DNA of 64,000 nucleotides, from contig NZ_QCYJ01000144.1 of assembly GCF_003123685.1 (NCBI RefSeq), positions 62,001 through 126,000 of the forward strand, read 5' to 3'. Both the position numbers and the translations under genes were made by a program. Below the pieces are notes generated by a model. The model did not search any database and was not told the origin of the DNA. It saw only the letters and a program-made list of their open reading frames with translations. Origin of the DNA: Nocardia aurea (GTDB taxonomy: Bacteria > Actinomycetota > Actinomycetes > Mycobacteriales > Mycobacteriaceae). This document shows, in pieces, positions 33,015 to 44,615 of the stretch; the first letter of the stretch is position 1; every line of letters begins with the position of its first letter.

Positions 33015-34519
33015 TGCGCATCCCGCTGACGGAAGTTGAGGGCCAGCAGCACGTCCCGGGCGGTGGGCAATTCGCCACCACGGAGGTCGCAGATGGTCCA
33101 TGCCACGCGCAGTGCCCGGTCCGCGCCGCGAGCCGACATCCGACCGACACGCAGCGCCGCTTCGACCGGCGCGACGGCATCCTTCGGCAGCGGAAATTTC
33201 TGTCGGAGCGCGTGACCGGGAACTTCGGCGTTGGTCGTCCAGCCGTACTCGCTCCACCGGTCGACGGCGGCGCGGCGGGCCGTGGTCACCCGGGCGCGCA
33301 CGACCTCGCTGCTCTCGGCCACCTCGCTGTCGAAGGCGGCACCGGCGCCGCCGTGCATGCGCACACGGAGGTCGATGCGGTCCATCAGGGGACCGGAGAG
33401 TTTGCCCAGATAGCGACGACGGGCCAGTGGCGCGCAGATGCAGTCGATATCGCGCGCGGGCGCGCAGGGACACGGGTTCGCGGCCAGCACGAGTTGGAAT
33501 CGGGCGGGGTATCGGGCCACGCCGTCGCGCCGGGCGATCCGAACTTCGCCCTCCTCCAACGGGGTACGCAGGGCTTCGAGCACCTTGGTTCCCAGTTCGG
33601 CGCATTCGTCGAGGAACAGCACGCCCCGATGGGCGCGGCTCATCGCGCCCGGCCGCGCCGAGCCGGAGCCGCCACCGACCATGGCGGTCGCCGAGGTGGA
33701 ATGGTGCGGGGCGACGAATGGCGGTGCGGTGATGAGCGGATGGTCACCCGAGAGGGATCCCGCCATCGAGTGGATGGCGGTCACCTCGAGCGATTCGGAT
33801 TCGGTCAGCGGCGGAAGCAGACCCGGAAGGCGCTGCGCCAACATGGTTTTACCGATTCCGGGTGGACCGGTGAGCAGGAGGTGATGCCCGCCCGCCGCGG
33901 CCACCTCCAGCGCCCACCGCGCGTCCTCCTGACCGACGACCTCGCTGAGGTCACCGCCCGGGACGGGCAGGTCGGGCAATGTCACGTCCGGTTCGAGCAG
34001 CATGCCCTCGCCGCGCAGCCACCGGACCACGGCGCGCAGGTCGGTCGCGCCGAGAACCTCGATATCGTCCACCAATCCGGCCTCGGCCAGCGCCGCCGCC
34101 GGGACGACAACGGTCGACCAGCCCGCGTTGCGCGCCGCGATCACGGCGGGCAGCACGCCGCGTACCCGCCGCACCCGGCCGTCGAGGGCCAGTTCGCCGA
34201 GCAGGACGGTCTTCGCCAGCCGCTCGGCGGGTACCGAACCCGCCGCGTCGAGTACCGCGACCGCCAGCGCCAGGTCGTAGACGCTGCCGATCTTCGGCAG
34301 GGTCGCGGGCGAGAGCGCGAGCACCACACGCCCGTCCGGCCATTTCTCGCCGGAATTGGCGACCGCCGAACGGACCCGGTTCCTGGACTCCTGGAGCGCG
34401 GTGTCGGGCAGGCCGACCAGATTCACCGAGGGCAGACCCTGACCGATATCGGCCTCGATCTCGACCAGCTGCCCGTCGACCCCGGTGACCGCGACGGAGT
34501 TCGCACGACCGAGCGGCAT
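33011..34519 (-). CDS. comM: YifB/ComM family Mg-chelatase-like AAA ATPase
   Basis: ATPase of 502 residues linked to branch migration in natural transformation. It has the N-terminal ChlI domain, the Walker A motif GPPGIGKTML, Walker B LFLDECAE and the zinc-finger-like ANPCPCAPARDIDCICAP. ATG 34519 shares one base with the yraN stop (TGATG), which sets the start; the longer frame to 34780 is antisense-like. It overlaps dprA by four bases. Confidence 0.94.
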   Translation of the reverse strand: MPLGRANSVAVTGVDGQLVEIEADIGQGLPSVNLVGLPDTALQESRNRVRSAVANSGEKWPDGRVVLALSPATLPKIGSVYDLALAVAVLDAAGSVPAERLAKTVLLGELALDGRVRRVRGVLPAVIAARNAGWSTVVVPAAALAEAGLVDDIEVLGATDLRAVVRWLRGEGMLLEPDVTLPDLPVPGGDLSEVVGQEDARWALEVAAAGGHHLLLTGPPGIGKTMLAQRLPGLLPPLTESESLEVTAIHSMAGSLSGDHPLITAPPFVAPHHSTSATAMVGGGSGSARPGAMSRAHRGVLFLDECAELGTKVLEALRTPLEEGEVRIARRDGVARYPARFQLVLAANPCPCAPARDIDCICAPLARRRYLGKLSGPLMDRIDLRVRMHGGAGAAFDSEVAESSEVVRARVTTARRAAVDRWSEYGWTTNAEVPGHALRQKFPLPKDAVAPVEAALRVGRMSARGADRALRVAWTICDLRGGELPTARDVLLALNFRQRDAQ

Positions 34520-34875
34520 CAGAACACCCCCTCGAGATGTTCGATGACGGGCCGGTACCCGCGGCGCAACAACACCCCGACCACGTCGAATCGGATGTGG
34601 CGCCACGGCCCTTCCTGCTCGACCAGCCAGGTCAGCGCCAGCCTGCGGATGCGCTGCTGTTTGGTGAAGGTGACCGATTCGGCGGGTGTGCCGTAGCCGA
34701 GGCCGGTTCGGGTCTTCACCTCGACGAAGGCGGTGACCTCGCGATCGCGGGCGATCAGGTCGAGTTCGCCGTATCGGCACCGCCAGTTCCGCTCGATGAT
34801 CCGCATTCCGGCGGCCTCGAGGAACCGTGCCGCCAGCTCCTCCCCCTGCGCGCCGAGCATCTGTTTGTCTGCCAC
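34519..34875 (-). CDS. yraN: YraN family (UPF0102) nuclease-like protein
   Basis: Protein of 118 residues with the endonuclease-like core GELDLIARD and FVEVKTRTG (D-x-n-ExK pattern) of the UPF0102/YraN family. It is the first gene of the yraN-comM-dprA unit, whose neighbours act in DNA uptake or recombination. Substrate is unproven. Confidence 0.92.
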   Translation of the reverse strand: MADKQMLGAQGEELAARFLEAAGMRIIERNWRCRYGELDLIARDREVTAFVEVKTRTGLGYGTPAESVTFTKQQRIRRLALTWLVEQEGPWRHIRFDVVGVLLRRGYRPVIEHLEGVF

Positions 34876-34937
34876 CCGGACAGCATCACCCGCGACCGCC
34901 GCGAGTCACCGACGCCGACCAGGCACGACATCTGCCC

Positions 34938-34964
34938 TGTGGATAGCGGACGGGCTGTGGACAA
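34938..34964 (-). promoter_or_regulatory. Two DnaA-box-like sequences between yraN and DUF2469
   Basis: TGTGGATAG (34938-34946) and TGTGGACAA (34956-34964) are a near match and an exact match on the minus strand to TTGTCCACA, 18 bp apart, upstream of yraN. Confidence 0.35.
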
Positions 34965-34987
34965 CTCGCCCGACGGCTACCGCGCGA

Positions 34988-35293
34988 TCACTCGGGAAGC
35001 CGCAGGTCCGGCTTCTCCAGCTCCTCGATGTTGACGTCCTTGAAGGTGATCACCCTGACGTGTTTGACGAAGCGGGCGGGACGGTACATGTCCCACACCC
35101 ACGCATCGCTCATCCGCACTTCGAAATACACCTCACCGTCGGCGTTCTGCGGACGCAGTTCGACGGAATTGGCAAGGTAGAAGCGGCGCTCGGTCTCCAC
35201 CACGTACGAGAACTGACCGACGATGTCCTTGTACTCGCGGTACAGGGACAGTTCCATCTCGGTTTCGTACTTCTCGAGGTCCTCGGCACTCAT
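34988..35293 (-). CDS. DUF2469 family protein
   Basis: Protein of 101 residues, matching Rv2901c-like DUF2469, which is conserved next to rnhB in mycobacteria. The acidic N-terminal helix (MSAEDLEKYETEMELSLY) and the YVVETERRFYLANSVEL strand region are typical. Function unknown. It lies about 124 bases after rnhB in the same direction and may be read with it. Confidence 0.9.
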   Translation of the reverse strand: MSAEDLEKYETEMELSLYREYKDIVGQFSYVVETERRFYLANSVELRPQNADGEVYFEVRMSDAWVWDMYRPARFVKHVRVITFKDVNIEELEKPDLRLPE

Positions 35294-35417
35294 CGGGTGG
35301 GACGTCCTCCTTCTCGCCGCACTGCGTTCGATGTGCGGTGTTCGTGGGGCCCTTCGTGGTAACGCAGGCTGCCGCTTCCTGGCCCGTCACTCAAACCGCT
35401 GCGTCGCATGCGGACAA

Positions 35418-36182
35418 TCATCTCGCATGAGCGGCATCGCCAGCCACTCGGCTGTCCCCGGAGCCTTCCACGGAGCCCGACGCCAGTACCGTGTCCGCGT
35501 AATCCACCGCCGCGTCCAGCGGCCGCAGACCCATCGCGTCCCTGACATTGCGCCACGATCTGCGATGTTCGTTACTCGGCCCGAGCCGGTGCAGGGCGTC
35601 GGTGTGTTCGGGCGTGTTGTAGCCCTTGTGCGCCGCGAAACCGTAACCGGGCAGGCGCCGGTCCAAGTCGACCATCATCCGGTCCCTGGTGACCTTCGCC
35701 AGGATGCTCGCCGCCGCGATACAGGCCGCGGCCGCGTCGCCGCCGATGACCGGCAACGACGGCACCGGGATACCGGGGACCCGGAACCCGTCGGTGAGCA
35801 CGTATCCGGGCGTCTGCTTCAGCCCCGCGACGGCGCGGCGCATGCCCTCGATATTCGAGACGTGGATGCCGATCGCGTCGATCTCCCACGCCGGGATCAC
35901 GACGATCTCGTAGGCCAGCGACAACCGGGTGATGACCGGGAACAGTTCCTCCCTGGTCGCCTCGCTGAGTTTCTTCGAATCGTCGAGCCCGGCCAGCTTG
36001 TCGTAGGCCTTGGGCGCCAGCAGGCACGCCGCGACCACCAGCGGTCCGGCACACGGCCCACGGCCCGCCTCGTCGACACCCGCGACCGGACCGAGGCCGT
36101 TGCGGATCAACGCCGCTTCCAAGGTGCGTAGTCCGCCCGCACGGCGCATCACCACGCGCGGCGGCCAACCAGTACTCGGCAT
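35418..36182 (-). CDS. rnhB: Ribonuclease HII
   Basis: RNase HII removes ribonucleotides from DNA. The 254-residue protein has the signature GVDEAGRGPCAGPLVVAA, LDDSKKL and, for the second acidic pair, TDGFRVPG with ASILAKVTRDRMM. ATG 36182 follows GAGAAG at suitable distance. It follows lepB with 66 bases between, in the order rplS-lepB-rnhB-DUF2469 of mycobacteria. Confidence 0.96.
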   Translation of the reverse strand: MPSTGWPPRVVMRRAGGLRTLEAALIRNGLGPVAGVDEAGRGPCAGPLVVAACLLAPKAYDKLAGLDDSKKLSEATREELFPVITRLSLAYEIVVIPAWEIDAIGIHVSNIEGMRRAVAGLKQTPGYVLTDGFRVPGIPVPSLPVIGGDAAAACIAAASILAKVTRDRMMVDLDRRLPGYGFAAHKGYNTPEHTDALHRLGPSNEHRRSWRNVRDAMGLRPLDAAVDYADTVLASGSVEGSGDSRVAGDAAHAR

Positions 36183-36248
36183 CACAGCTTCTCGACCCTG
36201 CCCCACCGTTCGATTATCCCGCCGCCACTTCGGTGATCCGCGACCGGC

Positions 36249-37040
36249 TCAATTCGTCTGGGGATCCTGCGACTTGATCGGACCGATCCGGCTCGGCGGC
36301 CAGATCTTGAACACGGCTTTACCTCGGACATTGTCCAGGGGCACGGTGCCGTTGAATTCGTCTCCGACGTGGGCGCGGGAATCCCGCGACTGGTTGCGGT
36401 TGTCGCCCATCACCCACAGATTGCCCTCGGGCACGGTCACCGGACCGAATACTCGCCCGTGGGGGTAACTCGCGTTCTGCTGGCCGGGAACCCATTTGTA
36501 GTCGAACTCGACGTAGGGCTCGTCCAGTGGCTTACCGTCCACCATGACCCGCCCCTCGGCATCACAGCACTGCACGGTCTGGCCGCCGACCGCGATCACC
36601 CGTTTGACCAGGTCGTTCTCGTCGGGCGGTACCAATCCGAAGAAAGCGAAGAAATTCTGGACGCCGCGCACGGCCGCGTTGTCCGAACGGATCGAGGTGT
36701 AGGTGTCGTTCCACGAGGGCGGTCCGACGAAGACCACGACGTCACCGGGCTCGGGATCGCTCCAGTAGGACGTCAACTTCTGGACGTAGATGCGGTCGCC
36801 GGTGCAGCCGGGGCAACCGTGCAGGGTCGGCTCCATGGACTGCGACGGAATGACGTAGGGACGCCCGACGAAACTCACCATGAGCGCGGCGATCACCGCC
36901 GCGACAACGATCAGGATCGGCAATTCCTGCCAGAACGGGCGCTGTTTCTTGGACTTCTTCCGACGCGATCTACCGCGACTGCGCGAAGCTCCTTCGTCGT
37001 CCGATCCGGACACCTCCACCGACCCACTTTCGTTTGCCAC
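36249..37040 (-). CDS. lepB: Signal peptidase I
   Basis: Membrane serine protease that removes Sec and Tat signal peptides. After a basic N-terminus (SRGRSRRKKSKKQR) one membrane helix runs at about 41-58, then the catalytic Ser68 in IPSQSMEPTL and the general-base Lys in LVKRVIAVGG; the MGDNRNQSRDSR box is intact. GTG 37040 gives 263 residues, with TAGTCT seven bases upstream and no ribosome-binding site, suggesting a leaderless message. Confidence 0.95.
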   Translation of the reverse strand: MANESGSVEVSGSDDEGASRSRGRSRRKKSKKQRPFWQELPILIVVAAVIAALMVSFVGRPYVIPSQSMEPTLHGCPGCTGDRIYVQKLTSYWSDPEPGDVVVFVGPPSWNDTYTSIRSDNAAVRGVQNFFAFFGLVPPDENDLVKRVIAVGGQTVQCCDAEGRVMVDGKPLDEPYVEFDYKWVPGQQNASYPHGRVFGPVTVPEGNLWVMGDNRNQSRDSRAHVGDEFNGTVPLDNVRGKAVFKIWPPSRIGPIKSQDPQTN

Positions 37041-37047
37041 GCCGAAC

Positions 37048-37053
37048 AGACTA
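37048..37053 (-). promoter_or_regulatory. -10 element of a probable leaderless lepB transcript
   Basis: TAGTCT on the minus strand lies 7 bases before GTG 37040, without a ribosome-binding site. The region GTTCGGC between them resembles that before tex. Confidence 0.4.
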
Positions 37054-37167
37054 GCCCGACACCAGGACTGTTCGTCCGGTGCCGGGCCAGAAGGAAACTT
37101 CGCGGCGCGACCGAGGCGCCGGGGTGGGCCGTGGAGTTCACCGGCCCGAGGTGTCAAGCGACGAAGA

Positions 37168-37509
37168 TCAGCGCTTTTCCTTGATCTTGGCGGCCTTGCC
37201 GCGCAGGTCACGCAGGTAGTACAGCTTGGCCCGACGGACGTCGCCGCGGGTCACGACCTCGATGTGGTCGATGTTGGGGGTGTGCACCGGGAAGGTGCGC
37301 TCGACGCCGACGCCGAAGGACACCTTGCGGACGGTGAAGGTCTCGCGGATGCCACCACCCTGGCGTCGGATGACGACGCCCTTGAAGACCTGGATGCGCT
37401 CCTTCGAGCCTTCGATGACCTTCACGTGCACATTGAGGGTGTCGCCCGGACGGAAGTCCGGGACGTCGCTGCGCAGCGACTGCTCGTCTACGAAGTCAAG
37501 GGTGTTCAT
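37168..37509 (-). CDS. rplS: 50S ribosomal protein L19
   Basis: L19, at the 30S-50S interface, 113 residues beginning MNTLDFVDEQSLRSDVPDFR with the ERIQVFKGVVI and YYLRDLRGKAAKIKEKR ends of the family. ATG 37509 has AAGGA five bases upstream; a second ATG six bases earlier overlaps that site. It is separated from trmD, its usual partner, by 8 kb here. Its upstream region shares a bipartite module with rpsP. Confidence 0.97.
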   Translation of the reverse strand: MNTLDFVDEQSLRSDVPDFRPGDTLNVHVKVIEGSKERIQVFKGVVIRRQGGGIRETFTVRKVSFGVGVERTFPVHTPNIDHIEVVTRGDVRRAKLYYLRDLRGKAAKIKEKR

Positions 37510-37630
37510 GTCCATCCTTATGTGATGTTTGCGCGAACAGAGGACCCTGGCGGCATATGACTGCGCGACCGGTTCATGCTCCGAATCAAGGGACGCTCCC
37601 GGGGTCGACATGCACCCAGGGCAACCCATG

Positions 37631-37667
37631 CATTGTGCCAGACCACGGACACGCGGGAAAAATCGCC
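37631..37667 (-). promoter_or_regulatory. Bipartite promoter-like module upstream of rplS
   Basis: On the minus strand GGCGATTT, 15 bases, then GGTCTGGCACAATG. The same two blocks with the same 15-base spacing stand upstream of rpsP (47603-47639). CACAAT is a likely -10. The module lies about 122 bases before rplS, leaving a long leader. Confidence 0.5.
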
Positions 37668-37708
37668 CCGTCACGGCGTGGCCGTCGACGCGCGGAACGG
37701 CGCGTTCC

Positions 37709-38572
37709 TCAGTGCTCGGACTTGCGGTCCCACGGTAGGTGATGCGGGTGCGGGGACGGCGGGGCGGGCACCACCGTCCTGGTGAGTTCGGCCTCGGCCG
37801 CGACGCGCACGTGCTCGACATCGGGGCTACCGGCTATCAGATCCTGGATGAAGATCTTCGCCCTGATCACGGGCCTGCGATAGCGACGTTCCCGGACGAT
37901 GGCGCGATACATCATGCGTCGGCGGTCGGCATAGCGCCAGCGGGCCCAGGGCGCGCCGGGACGACTGAGCCGAAAAGCCCCGACCATCAGCAACGGCGGG
38001 AAGAACATGCCGAACAGGCCGGTCCAGATCTTGCCCTTGGCGATGACGATGGCCGCGAGCATCAGGTTGAACACCGCGAAGAGGCTGACGACGGTGCGTG
38101 CCTCGGTCCCCATGGAACTGCGGAAATCGTTGATCTCCAGCAGCGACAGCGGATGGAATCCGAGCAGCAGCAGGCCGGTCACCGCGAGCGCGACGAACAC
38201 CGCGTCGACCGAGGTGCGTCCCTGTTCCTCCCAGTACACGTCGCGCAGGTAGTAGATCAGCGCGAATTCGTCCAGGACGAGGGCGGCGCCGATGCCGAAC
38301 GACGCCGCGAGCAGGCTCGCGGTGAGATTGTCGGCGTCGTCGTAGACCGCGATCATGCCGAGGCCGGAGCCGAGCACCAGCACGACACCGAACACCATGT
38401 GGTGCACGTGCACGCTGCCCGCGCTCAGATTGCCCGGCCACCAGCGCACCTTCTTCCTGATCAGCCGCACGCTGAGCCGGATGAACAGGAAACCGACGAT
38501 GAAGCCGAACAGGAAACAGAGCAGCGGCAGGCGGCCTTGCGCGATCACATCGTCTTCGAGCCATCTGCGCAT
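37709..38572 (-). CDS. Conserved integral membrane protein, unknown function
   Basis: Protein of 287 residues with about six membrane helices between residues 15 and 200. A HVHHMVFGVVLVL motif near residue 55 and a DEFALIYYLRDVYW motif near 101 suggest buried His and acidic residues, perhaps a metal or heme site. The C-terminal 85 residues are cytoplasmic, Arg-rich, then Pro/His-rich. I do not recognise a named family. It lies 33 bases after tex in the same direction and may be co-transcribed. Confidence 0.8.
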   Translation of the reverse strand: MRRWLEDDVIAQGRLPLLCFLFGFIVGFLFIRLSVRLIRKKVRWWPGNLSAGSVHVHHMVFGVVLVLGSGLGMIAVYDDADNLTASLLAASFGIGAALVLDEFALIYYLRDVYWEEQGRTSVDAVFVALAVTGLLLLGFHPLSLLEINDFRSSMGTEARTVVSLFAVFNLMLAAIVIAKGKIWTGLFGMFFPPLLMVGAFRLSRPGAPWARWRYADRRRMMYRAIVRERRYRRPVIRAKIFIQDLIAGSPDVEHVRVAAEAELTRTVVPAPPSPHPHHLPWDRKSEH

Positions 38573-38605
38573 GGCCGCCTGATACCTCCGCTTCTGGTCC
38601 GGAGC

Positions 38606-41092
<2,487 letters not shown>

Positions 41093-41099
41093 GCCGCAG

Positions 41100-41105
41100 A
41101 CACTA
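41100..41105 (-). promoter_or_regulatory. -10 element of a probable leaderless tex transcript
   Basis: TAGTGT on the minus strand lies 7 bases before GTG 41092, as in lepB. Confidence 0.4.
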
Positions 41106-41162
41106 CCGCTGTCCGCTGACACGCGGCCGACGCCCGGGTGAAGTGCGGTCGCCACACCCCGT

Positions 41163-42812
41163 TCATCCGGTCGCCGATCCACCGGATTCGGCCAGTATCC
41201 GTGCCGCGAGTTCACGCATCTCGGCCTTGCGGACCTTGCCGGTGACCGTCATCGGGAAATCGTCCACGATGTGCACGTAGCGCGGGATCTTGAAATGCGC
41301 CAATCTTCCCGTACAGAAGTTCCGCACCGACGCGGCGTCCAAAGGCGTCGCGCCCTCGCGTATTCGGATCCAGGCCATCAGCTCCTCACCGTATTTCTCG
41401 TCGGGAACCCCGATGACCTGGGCGTCGAGAACATCCGGATGGGTGTAGAGGAATTCCTCGATCTCGCGCGGATAGATGTTCTCGCCGCCGCGGATGACCA
41501 TGTCCTTGATCCGGCCGGTGACCGCGAGATATCTGTCCTGGTCCATCACGCCGATATCGCCGGTGTGCATCCAGCGTGCGGCGTCGATCGCCTCGGCGGT
41601 CTTCTCCGGCTGCTCCCAATAGCCCAGCATGACCGAATAGCCGCGCGTGCACAGTTCGCCGGGTTCACCGCGTGGCACCGTGACGCCTGTCGCCGGGTCG
41701 ACGATCTTGACCTCCAGGTGCGGCCCGACCCGGCCGACCGTGGCGGTACGGCGGTCGAGGCTGTCGTCGCGGCGGGTCTGGGTCGACACCGGACTCGTCT
41801 CCGTCATGCCGTAGCAGATGCAGACCTCGGTCATCCCCAGCCGATCGATGACCCGTTTCATCACCTCGACCGGGCACGGGGATCCGGCCATGATGCCGGT
41901 CCGCAGGCTCGACAGATCCGGTAGGTCGCCGTCGGCGCGGGATTCCAGTTCCGTGAGCACGGCGATGAACATGGTCGGCACCCCGTACAGCGACGTGCAC
42001 CGGTATTCCTCGACCGCCGCCAGGGTCGCGACCGGATCGAAGGCGGGAGCCGGAATCACCACGGCCGCACCGTGAGTGGTGACGGCCAGATTCCCCATGA
42101 CCATCCCGAAGCAGTGATAGAACGGCACCGGGACGCACACCCGGTCGTGTTCGGTGTAGCCGCACAGCTCGCCGACGAAATATCCGTTGTTCAGGATGTT
42201 GTGATGACTGAGGGTGGCCCCCTTCGGGAAACCGGTTGTCCCCGAAGTGTATTGGATGTTGATCGGATCGTCGGCGGAGAGCGTGGCGCCGAGCGCGGCC
42301 AGCAGGTCGGTATCGGGTTCGGCGCCGGCCATCGCCTCCCATTCGGGGGATCCGAGGATCAGCACCTGTTCCAGCCCGGGGCAGTTCGGACTCACCTGCC
42401 GGATCATCTCGGCGTAGTCCGACGACTTGAATTCCCGCGCGGCGACGAGCACGCGCGCGCCCGCCTGCCGCAGGACGTACTCGAGTTCACCGGTCCGATA
42501 GGCCGGGTTGACAGTGACCAGGATCGCGCCGATCTTCGCCGTCGCGTACTGGACCAGGAACCATTCGGCGCAGTTCGGCGCCCAGATTCCGACGCGATCA
42601 CCGGGGCCGACACCGAGGCGGGCCAGGCCGGTCGCCACCGCGTCGACAGCGGCGCCGACTTCGCGATAGGTCCAGATCCGACCGCTGGGGCCGTCGACCA
42701 GTGCCAGGCGATCCGGGTACGCGGCGACCGTGCGATCCAGGTTCGCGCCGATGGTGTCGCCGAGCATGGGGGTGTCCGAGGTACCGGACGCGTAGCTGGG
42801 CAGAGCCGACAT
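41163..42812 (-). CDS. AMP-dependent acyl-CoA synthetase (FadD35-like)
   Basis: Adenylate-forming ligase of 549 residues that activates a fatty or other carboxylic acid to its CoA thioester. The P-loop YTSGTTGFPKGATLSH, CYGMTETSP, YLAVTGRIKDMVIRGGENIYP and the C-terminal Lys in MTVTGKVRK are all intact. ATG 42812 shares one base with the upstream synthetase stop (TGATG); an adjacent GTG at 42815 is possible. It resembles mycobacterial FadD35. Chain length cannot be read. Confidence 0.93.
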   Translation of the reverse strand: MSALPSYASGTSDTPMLGDTIGANLDRTVAAYPDRLALVDGPSGRIWTYREVGAAVDAVATGLARLGVGPGDRVGIWAPNCAEWFLVQYATAKIGAILVTVNPAYRTGELEYVLRQAGARVLVAAREFKSSDYAEMIRQVSPNCPGLEQVLILGSPEWEAMAGAEPDTDLLAALGATLSADDPINIQYTSGTTGFPKGATLSHHNILNNGYFVGELCGYTEHDRVCVPVPFYHCFGMVMGNLAVTTHGAAVVIPAPAFDPVATLAAVEEYRCTSLYGVPTMFIAVLTELESRADGDLPDLSSLRTGIMAGSPCPVEVMKRVIDRLGMTEVCICYGMTETSPVSTQTRRDDSLDRRTATVGRVGPHLEVKIVDPATGVTVPRGEPGELCTRGYSVMLGYWEQPEKTAEAIDAARWMHTGDIGVMDQDRYLAVTGRIKDMVIRGGENIYPREIEEFLYTHPDVLDAQVIGVPDEKYGEELMAWIRIREGATPLDAASVRNFCTGRLAHFKIPRYVHIVDDFPMTVTGKVRKAEMRELAARILAESGGSATG

Positions 42813-44503
42813 CACTTGGTCCCCTGTCCGCGAAGCACGAAACGCTGCACCTTGCCGCTGGGGGTCTTCGGCAGGCTGTCCACGAAATGCACGCGACGCG
42901 GGTAGGCGTGGGCCGCGAATTTCTCCTTCACCAGCCGCTGGAGTTCCGCGGCCAGTTCGGCATCGCCGCCCGGCCCGTCGCGCAATACGACGAATGCCTC
43001 CAGCACCTCGCCGCGCAACTCGTCCGGCATTCCGACCACCGCCGCCTCGGCGACCCGATCGTGCAGGACGAGCACGCTTTCCACCTCGAAAGGGCCGATG
43101 CGGTAACCGGCCATGATGATGACGTCGTCGTCGCGGGAGGAGAAGCGGAAGAACCCCGCCGCGTCACGTGATCCGGCGTCGCCGGTCAGATACCAGCGAC
43201 CGTCGGCGGAGAAACGCTGCGCGGTGCGATCCTGGGCGTCGAGATAGCCGAGGAACCACATGAGCGGACTGTCACGGGTGTCGATGGCGACGCGTCCCAT
43301 CTCGTTCGGCGCGGCCTCGACATCGGCGTCGTCGGCGAGGACGGCGCAACGCCAGCCGGGAAGTTGCCTGCCCATCGAGCCGAGCGGGGTCGGCGCGTCG
43401 AGGTCGTCGTGCCAGGCGTTGCAGATCACCATGCCGTGCTCGGTCTGCCCGTAGTGGTCGCGCACCGCGACGCCGAGTTCGCGCGCCGACCAGGAGACCA
43501 CGTCGGGGGTCAGCGGCTCCCCCGCCGAGGACGCGCGCCGCAGCGAGATCCCCTCCGGCACCGGCGTCTCGTCGGACCGCAGCGCGCGATACACCGTCGG
43601 CGCCGCGGCGAAATTGGTGACGCCGAACCGTTCGAGCACCTGCCAGGTGAGCGGCGCCGAGAATCCCGCGTGCAGCAACAGTGAGCGGATACCGGAGGCG
43701 AGCGGGCCGAGGATCGCGTAGTACAGCCCGTAGGCCCACCCCGGATCGGCGGCATTCCAGAACACGTCGTCGGGCCGGACGTCGAGGGCGAATTCCTGAT
43801 AGGCGTGGAACGAGGCCAGGGCCCGCACCGGAATCGGCACCCCCTTCGGCGTGCCGGTGGTGCCGCTGGTGAACAACTGCACCAGCAGGCCGTCGCCGCC
43901 GACCGCCACCGCTTCGGCTCCCGGGTCGTCCGCGGAGTGCGCGGCGAGGAGTTCGTCGAAGGAGAAGACCGAAGGCGGCGGCCGGAGTTCGGCCGAATCC
44001 GCGACCGTGGCCGCGCCGAGGGCGGCCGCGACCCGCGCGCGTTCACCCGCGATCACGAGCCGCCAGGGCGCGTCGGCGGGGATGTCGTCGCCGGGGGCCA
44101 GTTTGGCGGCCTGATCGGCGTCGGCGATGACCAGAACCGTGCGACTCGCGGTCAGGCGCAGGGCGATGGCGGGCGGGGCGAAAGCGGTGAACAGGGGTAC
44201 GTGGACAGCGCCCAGCCGCCAGATGCCGAGCAGTGCCACGACCAGATCGGCGGATTTCGACATCAGGGTGGCGACCCGGTCGCCGGGTCCGATGCCGAGA
44301 TCGGCCAGTGCGGCCGCGCATCGCGACGAACGTTCCCGCAGGTCGCCGTAGGTGAGGTCGGTGGCGCTGAGGTCCGCTTCGATGACGGTGAAGGCGACGG
44401 CGTCGCTCGGATGCCGGTCGCACAGCAGGCGCGCCGCGCATACGTGCGGCCCGTCGTAGGTGTCCAGCAGATCGCGCACCCGCCGCGTCAGGTCCGTGCT
44501 CAT
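42812..44503 (-). CDS. AMP-dependent acyl/acetyl-CoA synthetase
   Basis: Second adenylate-forming ligase, 563 residues, closer to the acetyl-CoA/medium-chain synthetase group. It has FTSGTTGTPKGVPI, DHYGQTEHGM, the Trp-Tyr WYLTGDAG segment, the YRIGPFEVESVL hinge and the catalytic Lys in KTPSGKVQRF. The start follows GAGGAGACGAC. It is coupled to the next synthetase and divergent from a RamA-like regulator, so acetate or a short-chain acid is a plausible substrate. Confidence 0.92.
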   Translation of the reverse strand: MSTDLTRRVRDLLDTYDGPHVCAARLLCDRHPSDAVAFTVIEADLSATDLTYGDLRERSSRCAAALADLGIGPGDRVATLMSKSADLVVALLGIWRLGAVHVPLFTAFAPPAIALRLTASRTVLVIADADQAAKLAPGDDIPADAPWRLVIAGERARVAAALGAATVADSAELRPPPSVFSFDELLAAHSADDPGAEAVAVGGDGLLVQLFTSGTTGTPKGVPIPVRALASFHAYQEFALDVRPDDVFWNAADPGWAYGLYYAILGPLASGIRSLLLHAGFSAPLTWQVLERFGVTNFAAAPTVYRALRSDETPVPEGISLRRASSAGEPLTPDVVSWSARELGVAVRDHYGQTEHGMVICNAWHDDLDAPTPLGSMGRQLPGWRCAVLADDADVEAAPNEMGRVAIDTRDSPLMWFLGYLDAQDRTAQRFSADGRWYLTGDAGSRDAAGFFRFSSRDDDVIIMAGYRIGPFEVESVLVLHDRVAEAAVVGMPDELRGEVLEAFVVLRDGPGGDAELAAELQRLVKEKFAAHAYPRRVHFVDSLPKTPSGKVQRFVLRGQGTK

Positions 44504-44599
44504 GTCGTCTCCTCATCGGTGTTCGTACCGCCGTGGCCCATCGGTGATCCGGGCCACTGCCGTCTCCCCTAGGATGTGGGTCACACCCGCTTCGCCACT

Positions 44600-44615
44600 A
44601 CCCCCGAAAAGGGGT
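44600..44615. promoter_or_regulatory. RamA-type G/C-stretch motifs between synthetase and regulator genes
   Basis: ACCCCCG (44600-44606) and AGGGGT (44610-44615) are mirror-placed stretches around GAAA. Both fit the published RamA binding pattern of Corynebacterium (A/C/T-G4-6-T/C or A-C4-5-A/G/T). The second overlaps the GTG start of the regulator, suggesting autoregulation and control of the divergent synthetases. Confidence 0.4.
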
